Source of the DNA: Aspidapion aeneum
Lineage: Eukaryota > Arthropoda > Insecta > Coleoptera > Brentidae
Length of the DNA: 64,000 nt
NCBI GenBank assembly: GCA_963576565.1
Contig: OY755042.1
Span: 3,586,112-3,650,111 of the forward strand
Direction of reading: 5' to 3'
Part shown: in pieces, positions 21,640 to 34,000 of the stretch
Layout: every line of letters begins with the position of its first letter
Numbering within the stretch: the stretch's first letter is position 1
The notes under the pieces: generated by a model
The model's database searches: none
Told to the model about the DNA's origin: nothing
Seen by the model: only the letters and a program-made list of their open reading frames with translations
Program-made: the position numbers and the translations under genes

Positions 21640-21839
21640 TACTTCAAGAATATTTAATTTTACTTGAAGTACTTTTAATGTACTTGAAGTACTTTTAATA
21701 TACTTGAAGGACTTCGAATGTACTTGAAATACTTCGAATGCACTTGAAGTACTTTGAATGTACTTGAAGTACTTTGAATGTACTTGAAGCACTTTGAATG
21801 TACTTGAAGTACTTTGAATGTACTTGAAGTACTTTGAAT
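21640..21839. repeat. 20-bp minisatellite (TACTTGAAGTACTTTGAATG)n
   Basis: Nine or ten units. The array resumes at 22866-22915 after the Penelope insertion. Scattered AAGTACTT units also fill 20250-20460, so the repeat is part of the hAT interior. Confidence 0.9.
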
Positions 21840-22862
21840 GTAGAAATAAAATTTCGGACTTCCATTGTCTTTATTTATTTTAAAACACGACGTTTCGGTT
21901 AGTAAGTATCTCTAACCGTTATCAAGTGTAAACTAAACAATCTAGTCTCTAGGCTACTACTTATACTACTTGGTGTGCAGTCAGGTGTGACGGCCCGCCC
22001 CCTTTTTTAATCCTAAGACGCCTGTTTTCCTTAAGGAGTGGTTTCCATATGTTTGGTATGTCCGTGCCTCGTTGACTGAAAACTTCTTTATTCTGCATTA
22101 TATACGCAGCTTCAATAAACTTTCGTTTTCGCCAATGCGACTCCTTATGTAAAACTTTAGCTTCTGACCACTGAATCCTGTGATCATTTGACCATGCATG
22201 ATCTGCTAAACCGGATTTTTCAATATCCCCTAATTGGGTACTTTTTAGATGTTCATTTACTCTAACCTGAAGAGGGCGTTTCGTTTCACCTACATATGAT
22301 TTACCACACTCACACGGGATTTGGTAAATACATTCCTTATTATTTGAGGGATTGTCTGGTTTTGTTTTAGTTACAAAACTTCTTATCGTATTTCCCGAAG
22401 AAAATACTGTTTTTATATTATAGTGTTTAGCTATTCGTCTTATGTTTTCTGAAATCCCTTGAACATATGGAATGTTAATAACACCTAACGGATAATTATT
22501 TTGAGAATTTGGTACATTTAGTTTGTTTTTAATTTTAAATATCGTTGAGTTTATTAATTTCTCGGAATAACCATTCTGTTGTAAGTCCTTTTTAATGTTG
22601 TTAATTTCTGTGGTTAATTCTTCATTATTACTACAAATATTTACGGCTCTTAAATACAAACTTCTTATAACTCCTTGTTTTGTTGCAACAGAATGATTAG
22701 ACTTAAAATTTAGGTACTGTCCCGTGTGTGTAGGTTTCCTATAATACAGTGGTTTGAATGTTTCTGTCTAATCGTTTGACAAGAACATCCAAAATAAAAA
22801 TAAAGACAATGGAAGTCCGAAATTTTATTTGTACACAATCATTGTCTACGAGTTTCAAACAA
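21840..22862 (-). pseudogene. Penelope-like element, family 2 (GIY-YIG end)
   Basis: The minus-strand frame is open from about 22743 to the stop at 21961. It starts in the linker after the RT (RKPTHTGQYLNFKSNHSV). It then covers the GIY-YIG-type endonuclease: ECIYQIPCECGKSYVG, KRPLQVRVNEH, and Glu in KFIEAAYIM. The RT domain is missing. The two outer ends are inverted copies of one sequence (AATAAAATTTCGGACTTCCA at 21844-21863, its complement at 22800-22845). The element is flanked by satellite with ACTTTGAATG on both sides. Divergent from family 1: the GIY box reads CIYQIPCECGKSYVG here against GVYRIPCTCGSFYIG there. Confidence 0.88.
21883..21935 (-). ncRNA. Hammerhead-like motif with paired core substitutions
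   Basis: On the minus strand: ACAC, TTGATAA where the consensus is CTGANGA, C, GGTTAG / CTAACC stem II, GAAA, C, GTC, then GTGT pairing with ACAC. The two differences fall at core positions 3 (C to U) and 8 (G to A). These two bases pair with each other in the folded ribozyme, so the change keeps the pair. Stem III is minimal. Activity is uncertain. Confidence 0.5.
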
Positions 22863-23042
22863 AGACTTTGAATGTACTTGAAGTACTTATAATGTACTTG
22901 AAGTACTTTACTTAACAAAATCAATTACCTACAATTACCGGATTATAGATATAATTTAAGTATAGTACTTAAAGTACATGTAAGTACTTGAAGTATAATT
23001 TCAAGTACTGTACTTAAAGTACCTGACCACTCTGTACTAGTA

Positions 23043-23232
23043 GAAGAAAATTTAAAAGTGGAAGGACTTTAACACTAAAATTAATAAGCTTAAAGTATGT
23101 TTTAAGCAATTTTTTGTCCTCAAAAAACGATGATCCCATTAAGCATAACTATGCATCGCATACTCTTTCTCTTTCTTTTACTTTATCACCATATAGTATG
23201 TGTAATCACTTTCAGTCTGTTTATCCATAAAA
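23043..23232 (+). promoter_or_regulatory. Putative promoter of the gustatory receptor gene
   Basis: ATCACTTTCAGTCTG at about 23206-23220 contains TCAGT (23212-23216), the arthropod initiator consensus, 17-21 bases before the ATG. ATATAG lies about 21 bases further upstream. The whole proximal region is squeezed between the hAT duplication (23035-23042) and the start codon. Prediction only. Confidence 0.35.
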
Positions 23233-23506
23233 ATGAGCTTTGGTACAAATATTCCAAAAAACACCAAACTCAAAGATTCCTTCGATTTCAAGACTTTTAA
23301 ACTTTTGATAAATTTTCAAAAGTTTTTTTTTAACGTACCACTTTTGTGTGTAAAATGGCGAGTTTTTCGAATTTTATATAAAGCAATCTGCCTGGTCTTG
23401 TTCATTTTGGAAATACCGAAATGTATAATGTTAATTATTGGATTGGACAGATTTTATGATTCTGATAAGGGATCATATTTTGTAAGATTAGCAGGCATTG
23501 TCGTAG
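23233..23506 (+). CDS. Gustatory receptor exon 1
   Basis: ATG to AG|GTAAGT. It encodes the cytoplasmic N-terminus, transmembrane segment 1 (ICLVLFILEIPKCIMLIIGL) and the start of segment 2. Ends in phase 1. Confidence 0.8.
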
Positions 23507-25065
23507 GTAAGTTTGAATTTTCAAATATTTAAATTAACAGAGGCGCGGTAAGCGGTCGTGAAAGTAGTCCACGGCACACAGGCGCCCTTTCCAAGGGGCA
23601 CACATAGAAGTATTCGTATCATAAAACGGGACAAAATTATTTGTTGTGTTTTTTTGCAATTTCTTTGAATGAAAGACAAAATTTAATGATAATAAACTGT
23701 TTATATTAAAAAATATATCTATACAGGGCGTCCCACATGTCATGGATCAAACAGAGTGAGGTGATAAAAATAAATATATTGTAATCCGGTTTTTAATAAT
23801 TGACAAGTTAATGTTTTTTATGACAGGCGCGGATCTAAGGGAGGGGGAAAGGGGAAATTTCTCCTACCAAATCCAAAATCATAAAATTATATTCATATTT
23901 TTCACACAGAATACCCCTTCTGGTTCCTATACATAATTTTTTTAAAGACTAGCTATTGATATCTGCCCACCCCCCTCCAAATGAACATCCTAAATCCGCC
24001 CCTGTTTATGTTGTTAATTTTTTGATATGATATTACTTTTTAAAATTATTGGTTACCGTTTTATACAATTTTATTTTATAGGCGTACACAACATTTAATA
24101 AATAAATAATGATAAATAACTTTAAGAAATGATTTTTATTGGAAGACTACAACATTTATAAATGTACACTAAAAAATTATTAAATATATTTTTTTTACTT
24201 TTAATTGTTCGACAGTTTCACCAAATAAAAACATCAATTTTATGGAATATCTCAAAAACTAAAAGTAACAGATAAAAATTATTGTGCCAGTTGGATTATT
24301 TATTGAAAAAACTATAAAAAATCACTTTACACCAATATAAAATTTTCATAAATAAAAAAGTTATGGGCCCCCTCCCAAAATGCTGACTTCTTAAAAGCCC
24401 CCGGTAGCCTCAAAACAGCTTGCAATATCAAGATGCGGTTTTCACCTTTAATCATCTTTTGAAAATTAAGGCTCCAATCAAAAACCTCGAATTTGGGACA
24501 CCCTGTACATATTTTTTGAGTTTTATTGCTTTTAATTGCTTTTTTATTTATTTTTGTACATTTTTTTTACCAAATAGAAGAAATTTAAATCTTAAAAAAA
24601 ATAAATTGTGTGTGCTTAAGACCACACGGCAAAAGTGTTAACTTCAACAAGGCGAAATTAATAATACTGGCCTTCATCTGCATCATCATATCGCTCGCTG
24701 ACTGTTTCTCTCACAGTTAGTCGACTCGAGCGGACCTTACTTTTATAATATGTAAAAAAATCATATTTCAAATTTTTTTTTACGCGCATATCACTGCTTT
24801 AAATACATATAAGCCAAAATGGCGGACAATTTTTTTATGAGCCATGATTAACATACGCCTAAGCTTCATATCTATTAAAGAAATATGGCTAAGGCAGGCA
24901 ACTAAAACGCTTTGATAAGGAAAAAATTAGGCAAATATAAATACTCAAATAGGGAATTTTAAAATATTTCGTAAACATACAATGTAATCAATAAAGGACT
25001 AAAAACGTTTTAAAATATGGTATTTTTTATTTTTAATTTTTTTCATTTTTCATTTTCCATTTTCC

Positions 25066-25097
<32 letters not shown>

Positions 25098-28000
25098 TTC
25101 ATTTTTCATTTTTCATTTTTCATTTTTCATTTTTCATTTTTCATTTTTCATTTTTCATTTTTCATTTTTCATTTTTCATTTTTCATTTTTCATTTTTCAT
25201 TTTTCATTTTTCATTTTTCATTTTTCATTTTTCATTTTTCATTTTTCATTTTTCATTTTTCATTTTTCATTTTTCATTTTTCATTTTTCATTTTTCATTT
25301 TTCATTTTTCATTTTTCATTTTTCATTTTTCATTTTTCATTTTTCATTTTTCATTTTTCATTTTTCATTTTTCATTTTTCATTTTTCATTTTTCATTTTT
25401 CATTTTTCATTTTTCATTTTTCATTTTTCATTTTTCATTTTTCATTTTTCATTTTTCATTTTTCATTTTTCATTTTTCATTTTTCATTTTTCATTCTTCA
25501 TTTTTCATTTTTCATTTTTCATTTTTCATTTTTCATTTTTCATTTTTCATTTTTCATTTTTCATTTTTCATTTTTCAACCACGAAATCTCTTCTGAAAAC
25601 GGCAGCGGCCATTTATTAAGTCCCTGACTGTACATACATTCTATTTCCATTTTAAACTGGTTTTCCTAATATCAGCCACACGAAAACACAATAACAACAC
25701 TAACACCTCAAAAGGCATCCCACCAAGCTATCGAAAAGCAGTAAAAAAAGGTAGGGGGTCTCCCCCAAAAATGGGGGGTGATTGGGTAAAACGGAGTTCA
25801 TATTTGGATTCAGGAGGTCATTTTACGAAGAATCGGCAAGAATTGTGTCAGGGCCCATTTTCATGCAGACCAGTGTAATATGTGTAGATGTATATGTATT
25901 TAGTACTTTATATTTTAAATATCTATATATGCAGCTAAATGTGGCACCATTTAAAAAAGGAAGGTTGAATAAAAAATGACATGTTGAAGAAATAAAATTC
26001 TTCTATAAAAAAAGAAAATAATAAATTTTTAGAAGATTTTACAAATTGCATTTTTTTATAGGAGAATAATGTACTCACCATACTGATTATCTGACATAAT
26101 TAAAATTATTTTAACGAAACTGGATCAACACTAAAAATTATGACAAAGTTAATTCATTCGTGTTCTTAAAACAACTCCGCAACGTCAGTTTTAAAAACAC
26201 GCTAACTTTGACAAGGTGTTTTATTCATTTATTTGACGTTTGACTATCCGAAGCTAACTTGCTATTGTAAAGCGATTATTAATAAATAGTTAAGTTTTCA
26301 GTAAAAATTGCCCCTCTGTGCGGCGTATACAACAAGGGGTAGTGGGGGTAAATACTGCCCCCTAAAATTGGTCATAAAGAAATTTTTTTTTAGAAAAAAT
26401 CAAAAATTTTTGCTGGTAGCGCATAATAAATAGTCTTTATTATTCAATTGTAGTGACAGACGACCCCCCCCCCAAGCCTTGGATTTTTTTTACATATTTT
26501 CCACATATTTCATGAAAAAACACAAAAAATAATTAAAAATTAAAATTCGACATTATGAGGCTTCGGGCCCCCCCCCCCCCCCAAAGAGGCCTCGGGCCTC
26601 TCCCAAGACATATTCCTGGGTGCGCCACTGATAATATAGATAGTGATATTGGGTCAAAATGGAGCAGGGCCGTGCCCAAAAAAAATAAATTCGGGGGAGG
26701 ATGAAAAAATTTAAATAAAAATTTGCGTCTTCTGTCCTATTTGTGTTGCTGAGAAATCTCTTTTTTTGCACTTTATTGGCTATTTACGCGGGAATTAATT
26801 CCCCTAGGTATGGCCATGAAATGGAGTAGTTAGTCTAAATTCGTAAATTAAAACTACAAATATTTGTATAAGTGGATCTGCTTCAAAAAATAAATTATTT
26901 TTTTTTAGGATCATGTTTTATCCTTATCAAAACCAAAACGGTACTTTTTAATAAACCGGACTGGGAACGACTTTACCAACAAATAAAAGAAATCGATTCA
27001 ATTTTGGACAAGTCTAATTTCAAACCTTACTACGATAAAAATTTTCATTTAAAATGGATTAGTCGTTGTTTTGTGGTGGTAGTTGCAGCTTCTATAATTT
27101 GGAATGTTTCTTGCATTCTCGAAGATTCAACTTGTGATCTTCTACAATTTCTAATGATGAGGTAAGAATGTAACTGGTATCTCTTTCCAACCAGGACAAA
27201 AAATTATAGACAGTGTTAGAACAAACTAATATCAAATATACATACATAAAAGCGCTAAAAGAACCATAGAAAGGGTGAAAATCTAAAATTAAAATTGGAA
27301 ATCGACTTTTAAAAGAATTCCTGGTAAGGAAAGGCTTGAGACAAAGATGTTGTATTTCTCTAACTCATTTTAAAATATATATCGCAGTAGCTCTAAAAAA
27401 CACAGCATGGGAATACAACTTACCGGACAATTTACCATATACATAGTACAGTTTGCTGACGACCAAGTTAATGTAGCTAATGATAAAGAAGACATGGAAT
27501 ATATGATGAGAAAGTTAACGGAAGAATACTAAAAGTAGATTGATTGATCGATATCGTATAGCAGTGTTTTTCCCTGCTTTTGGTTTTTTGTTTCTCTCGT
27601 ATCTTGGTAGATGGCGCCTCTTGCTATAGTTCGCTCACTAATTACATTTAATTAGAGACAAAACCGTCTGATTAACTTCGCAAGATTTGTCACTTGACCA
27701 GCAGTGTTCTGAGGAGTCCCATAAGGACGAAACGGTTAACTGTCAACACTTATTAGGTGTCCATTAGATCTTGGACCCCCGTGAGGTTAAGCTTTCAAGC
27801 TACCCACGGAAAAATATAAGGGAAACAAAAAACTCCTTTTTGCCCGATTAGCCATGAAACTTGTTTGATACTAATTACTGTAGGTACCTATTTAAATAAA
27901 GATGCCTTTATACATCCTGGCTATTAACCATTTAGCTTTTATTTGATATAGATAGAGTCGGTAACGTGAATAATGTTGCAAATTAAATATTTAGTGACAC

Positions 28001-31000
28001 AAATGTAAACTCACTTGACAACATATGCAATGTTACAATTACGGGCCCATTCATCCCTGTCTTTTGTCATTTGCACCCATACTCCGCCATGTTGGGACAT
28101 AGTTATATTGTGTATTACTCTATCTAACATGACACTTGTATATCTAATACTTAATATATTTTTTGTTTAGTTAACTAATTACATAAAACAAGGTATAATT
28201 AATGTATAACAATTGATTAAATTAATAATAAAATCAAAGAAATAAATAAAATTGTAAAACTAAAAAAAAAAAGGAAATATCAACAATAATATGTACATAT
28301 ATCTTGATTTTTTTATGTCATTTTTTTAATTAAAATGGCGAATCCAAAATGGCGGATTTTCTTCTTTACTAACCGATTTGTCTCAATTTTTACTCAAACT
28401 TAAAAAAATCAAAATGGCCAATCCAAAATGGCGGACTTTCTTTATTTTTAAACCGATTTAAATGACCTTAAGCAATGTAATATTTCAAGTTTGAGACAAA
28501 TCGGTTAGTAAATAAGAAACTCCGCCATTTTGGATCGGCCACTTTGATTTTTTTAAGTTTGAGTAAAAAATTGTGTTAAATAACCTTAAGCAATGTAATA
28601 TTTCAAGTTTGAGAAAAATCGGTTAGTAAATAAGAAATTCCGCCATTTTGGATTTGCCATTTTGAATTTTTTAAGTTTGAGGATAAAACTGTATTAAGCG
28701 TTCTCAGACCCTGCAAACTTTCAAGTTTCAGACAAATCGGTTTAAAAATCAAGAAGTCCGCCATTTTGGATCCGCCATTGTTGTAATTAAAAACGTAAAT
28801 TGTAGTGTTACCAGGTTACTAAACACTATATCTACCAAATTTCACTCGACTTAAGGGATTTAGTTTTACTTAACAAAAGCAAATTTCAAAAAAGTTGCGT
28901 AAAGGATTTTTTAAAGATGTTTTTGTATAAAAATATATCTATTTTGTTTTTCATCTGCACATTTTATCAAACAAAATTTTTTTCGTCCGGCACCGAGTTG
29001 GAGGCCCCGAGCTAGCCCGGCGCCCAGTTGGGCCGGCGCCCAGTTGTCCTAGACCGGACTAATTTACTCTGATTTTAGGATTAACTTCATGATATTGATA
29101 AGCACCTATGAGGCAATAGTCGGATCGATGTGTGTTAAAATCAGATATAATTTCATGAAGCAAATGGTTACAGAAATATTATATGCACGATATCCACCAA
29201 CATTGGTAACTCTCACTAGTTTGGAAATGTTTATTTTAATTTTGCTATTACAGTAAAATTTGTTTATGTTCTTGTAGCACTGTGCCTAAGAGTCAATAAT
29301 TATGCAACCGTAATAACCAAGTTTAATTCTGGGGGCACGGCAAATTGCTGTACCATCTTTTCTTGAAACATTTCAGCCCATATTTAACATATCTAAAACT
29401 CTACTTGGGAATGAGCTACAAATCTCAAACTTTGCACAGATCATAGAGTTAACAACGCCTAAAAGTTAATAGACTTCCATAAAGTAGTAAACTAGTTACG
29501 AAATTTTAAAAAACGTCGGATTTGCAAATTACTCACCCACTCACTCATGTATAGATCATCAAAACTTTACTGTACAGCGTGTCCCATTTTCGATGGGATT
29601 AAATGGGAAACCCGGTTATTATTAAAGATATTGATTTTCTGATTGCACCTTGCCGTGCTCTTTTTTTGGGCCCTTAAAAATGGCGTAATCAGATTTTTGC
29701 TATACCCCGTAGTTTCGCTAATACAGGGTGTTTTTGAAAAAATTGTATTTTTAATAATCCCTTGTATCTCGCTTATTTTGCGAGATATTTTTATTCTGTA
29801 AAAACCTTTTCATGGCAACTTTTTTAGAAGAAAATAATGACGTTGTCAACTTTTTAAAATATTGTTTAGTTTTTGAGATATGGTATTTATCATAAAAAAA
29901 TTAAATACGGACCTGGATTTTTTTTATTACTATTTTGATTGGTTTCATACTAGTATTATCATAAAATAATAAAAATTTTAAAATTTTTTGTTTTAACGTA
30001 AAAAAAAATATTTAATATTTAAAAAAAAATTAGTCCGAACCTGGATATTTTTAACATAAATATAAATTAAAAATTGCTAAATAAACAATTTTTAGTTTAA
30101 CTGTTTTGATACTTAGCATATTAAAATGGTTTTACGTTAATTTACAGATTTATTTGAAACAAAATCTACGAAAAATACAAAAAAAAACAAATTATAAAAA
30201 ATAACTAATTTTTCTGATTAAACCATTATGTGTAAAACATTGTTGACATTTTTGAGTAATTTTTCTTAGCGCATTTTGCATAAAAATATTTCTGCCATTT
30301 AAATATTGGGATTTTGTTGCTTGAATGAAGCAGTCAAACATATCACATTTTTCAAAATCTGGATATGGTCGATTTCTAGCCAGTTTAAAATAATTGTAAG
30401 CCATTCACAAAAATGACAAGTAAAATGTCAATGTCAATTCCACGCTTTTGTTTTGTAAATTTCACGACCCGCTGTGCTACCATCAAATAATTAGTATGAT
30501 ATTATTTTTGTACCTTTTTAACGTTTTTTACTTTATTTATAAATCTTTCAATTATCATTTCAAAACAGATAAACTAAAAATCGTTCAACTAGTGTGTCTT
30601 GCAATTTTTAATTTATAATTACGTTGGAAATTTCCAGGTTCGGACTATTTTTTTTTTTTCAAATATTAAATAGTTTTTTTTAACCTTAAATCAAAAAAAT
30701 ATTAAAGTTTTATCATTTTAAGGTAATAATAGCATGGAACCAATGAAAGTAGTAATAAAAAAAATCCAGGTCCGTATTTAATTTTTTTTAGGATAAATAC
30801 CATATCTCAAAAACTAAACAACATTTTAAAAAATTGACAACGTCATTATTTTGCTCTAAAAAAGTTGCCATAGAAAGGTTTTTACAGAATAAAAATATCT
30901 TGCAAAATAAGCGAGATACAAGGAATAAATTAAAATGCAATTTTTTCAAAAAGTCCCTGTATTAGCGAAACCACGGGGTATAGCAAAAATCTGATTACAC

Positions 31001-34000
31001 CATTTTAAAGGGCTCCAAAAAAGAGCACGGTAAGGTGCAATCAGAAAATCGATATCTTTAATAATAACCGAGTTTCCCATTTAATCCCATCGAAAATGGG
31101 ACACGCTGTACTTCCAGGCATACTACAAAGCTGAAATTTGGCAGACTGATAAAAATTATAGCCAAACCCTTGAAAAAAAAACGTTAAAATTCTAATTTAC
31201 TCCCCTCCCCTATACATGTAAAGTTATGTAAAGAGAACATTGCCCACTTCAAGAAACGCTAGAAAGCTGAGCTTTGGCAGACTAATGATAAAACTATAGG
31301 AACAATTTAAAAACCCCAAAATTTAAATTTATTTCTCTCCCCTATAATTGTAAAGTTATCTAAAATTAACATTGCCTAGTTTCAGAAACGTTAGAGAGCT
31401 GATCTTTGGAAGGCCGAATTTACTACCCTCCTTTATAAATGTAAAGTTATGTAAAAGCAACATTGCTCACTTGCAGAAACGCTAGAGAGCTGAGCTTTGG
31501 AAGGCTGATAGTAGAAGCCAGGGCTGGATGGGGAACTGTAAACCAGCCCGGGAAGAAATACGCGCCAGATCTAAAAATGTACTGCTTATAATGCAGCGGC
31601 CCATACGGCTCCGGCCCATAAGGCACCGGCCCATAATTCACCGGCCCATAAAGCACCGGCCCACCGGGATTTTTTTTTATTTTTCCATATGGCATACCCT
31701 GGAACTATGATAAAAACATAGGAAAAAATTTAAAAAACCTCAAAATTTTAAATGAGGCATTGCAAAAGTTTTGAACATTATTCCGCATATTTTACTATTT
31801 TAAAACTTAAATATTATCCAAATACTGTAAAAAAGGAGTGAAATCATAACAAAAACATTTCATGTAACAAAAAGCCAAGTACACGAAAATGGTAGTTCTC
31901 CAATACAAATTTTATAATAAAAGGTTCTTACTAGTTTGGAAATGTTTTTCTAAACTTGACTATTACGGCTGCAAATGACTCTTAGGCACATTGAACATAA
32001 AGAAGTTCGCCTGTAATACCAAAGTTTAAAAAAAAACATTTCCAAACAAGTATTGTAGAACTTGGCATTACTTTTATCTCAATTCTTTTTACGAAGTACC
32101 ATTTTCGCGTACTTGGCTTTTTTTACATGAAATGTTTTTGTTATGATAAACATTTCCAAACTAGTGAAAATCTTTCATTTTTAAATGTGTACTGAAAAAC
32201 TTGGGTTTGCTTTAATCTGCATTCTTTTTGCGGAATACCATTTTCACGTACTAGGTCTTTTTCTACATGAAACGTTTTTGATATGATTCAAACTATTCTG
32301 TAACAGCTTGTGTAAATAGCGCATACATAAATAACTATTAGTAGCTAACAACTAGAAAGATTTAAGATTCCTTAGGGCCGCTTGACATGGAACAATAGAC
32401 TTGTAGTTGCACGCAAGATTAGGGAGCCTGATATGACATCTATTGTATAAACAAACAAATACATCTCATTCAGGGCCACTAATCTTGCATGAAATTGCAA
32501 TAGGGTACTTGACAAATTTTAGAAAAGTGTTTAGAATGATATATAGGTCCCTAATTTGCTACGCAAAATTATTAAAATAGTATATTTTATCATGACTACA
32601 TTTAAAATCAAGTTTTCTACTTTCCGATTTGAATTTGCCGCTAAAACGCTCATTTCTAGCATGGCGTTGCAATGACGTCACAGCGCAGTAAACTCACGGA
32701 CAGATACACGGCATTCAAGTGTTTATTTGTTTTTGGTCTGTGTTTTTACTGTTTTTTATGTAAAAAAATGTCCTATAAGTGGTGTGTAGTGCCTCAGTGT
32801 TCGAATACTAGCATAAAAACACCTGAAAACTATTTATTCATGTGCCTACATCAGTAAAAGATCGGAAAAAGTGGCTAGAACTTGCTCGAAGAGACCCAAG
32901 GGCCTTATCTAATACATCTTCACTTTACATTTGTGAAGATTACTTTGATGCATAACTAAATTTTTTCTATTAATTTTTCTCGCGTTGTCTATAATATTTA
33001 TAACTATTTCGTAAATGACGATGCAATTTTTGAGGTTATGTTTGTTACAAGTGGTGAACAACTATAATAGGCAGAAATGTGTACAAATTTTTAGGCGGTG
33101 CTAGGCAGTTATTAGGCAGGACTAGGGAATACCTCTAAATACAGGATTAGGCAGTGCACATGCAGGCTAAATGTAGGACTGAGCAGTGCATAGGCAAGAC
33201 TAGGCAGTGTATAGGCAGGACTAGGCAGTACCTACGCAGGACTATGCAGTGTAACCTATGCGATACTTCAAGTATTGTATTGTTGTATACTTTTTGCCTC
33301 CCTATCCTGCAATTTTTGATTGTTTATTAATGCTTAAAATAATAATGATTGGGTATTTAATTGAATCTATTGTAGTGGCATATTAAACAAAAAAGCAAAA
33401 CATATAACCTAACCTCAAAATCTAAATGAGTAAAAGTAGGCGAAGAATATCACAAAAGGAGTTTCAGTTATATACAAAACAACTCATTGAATACTTACAT
33501 CAACATTTTAACGTTTCTAAATTCCGCAGACCAAAAATCACTGTTGTTGGCAAAGAAGCCTGCCACCATAAAGGAATGCAGCATTGGCAAGTTGGAGCTA
33601 TCGGCTTTGGAGAATCCGGTTTCCATTGAAAATATTTTTTATAAGCAAAACACAAAATAAAATCTAATTTAGGACGATAATTAGCACTTTAAACCAAAGC
33701 AAACATTACCATCCATAAGAAAATAACACAGAAAATAGGTTGGTTCGAGGCGTTTACTGTTTTGTGACGTCACTCGCAGCTGATTGGTAGACCGATTGTT
33801 TTGAATAACGTGGCTAACTGTTTTAATTCAATGAATTTATTTAATTAAAAGAATTATGAATTTGAGAAAAAATTAAACAAAAAAGTTTGTTTTTCGCATT
33901 ACCAAGACCTAAAGAGATATCTAAAAATAAATATATATTTATTTTTTACTACTGTCAAACACGGCCTTTAATATAGATCCATTTGTTTTTGTTTTAGAAA

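Larger units (their letters stand above)
20247..23034. mobile_element. hAT element, 2.8 kb, carrying nested insertions
   Basis: The ends are CAGAGCTGTCACAAGTAC and the complement of CAGAGTGGTCAGGTACTT, both hAT-style. They are flanked by TACTAGTA at 20239-20246 and 23035-23042, an exact 8-bp duplication. The rest of the target matches 15490-15560 inverted, so the pre-insertion site can be read. The interior is largely AGTACTT-rich satellite. It contains the hammerhead repeat (20857-21169) and a Penelope copy (21840-22862). No transposase is left. It ends 198 bp before the receptor ATG. Confidence 0.85.
15490..23065. other. Composite block bounded by inverted repeats
   Basis: Sequence at 15490-15560 (CCACTTTTGAATTTTCTAAA ... 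CGTAATTTAGGTTTAAA) is found inverted at 20195-20235 continued at 23043-23065; the break in the right arm is exactly the hAT element at 20247-23034. Between the arms lie at least six separately inserted repeats, described individually. The right arm ends about 170 bp before the receptor start codon. Confidence 0.55.
29215..32290. mobile_element. Foldback element in receptor intron 3
   Basis: Left: ACTAGTTTGGAAATG near 29216, GTACCATCTTTTCTTGAAAC near 29350. Right: tandem GCTAGAGAGCTGAGCTTTGG units at 31240-31500 and GGTTCTTACTAGTTTGGAAA near 31920, with a further foldback to 32290. The same parts occur in the element at 54848-57835. The centre is split by a palindromic MITE (29571-31110). Confidence 0.7.

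Noticed and set aside
25017..25619. 200-codon frame of FHFSFFI repeats
   Set aside because: Direct translation of a TTTTTCA minisatellite; no start context or domain.
31447..31710. RPI/GPV repeat frames
   Set aside because: Translations of the 17-bp GC-rich tandem repeat.
33426..33629. 67-codon frame in THAP element copy 1
   Set aside because: The matching region of copy 2 (41545-41735) has frame-changing differences, and no domain is recognisable.
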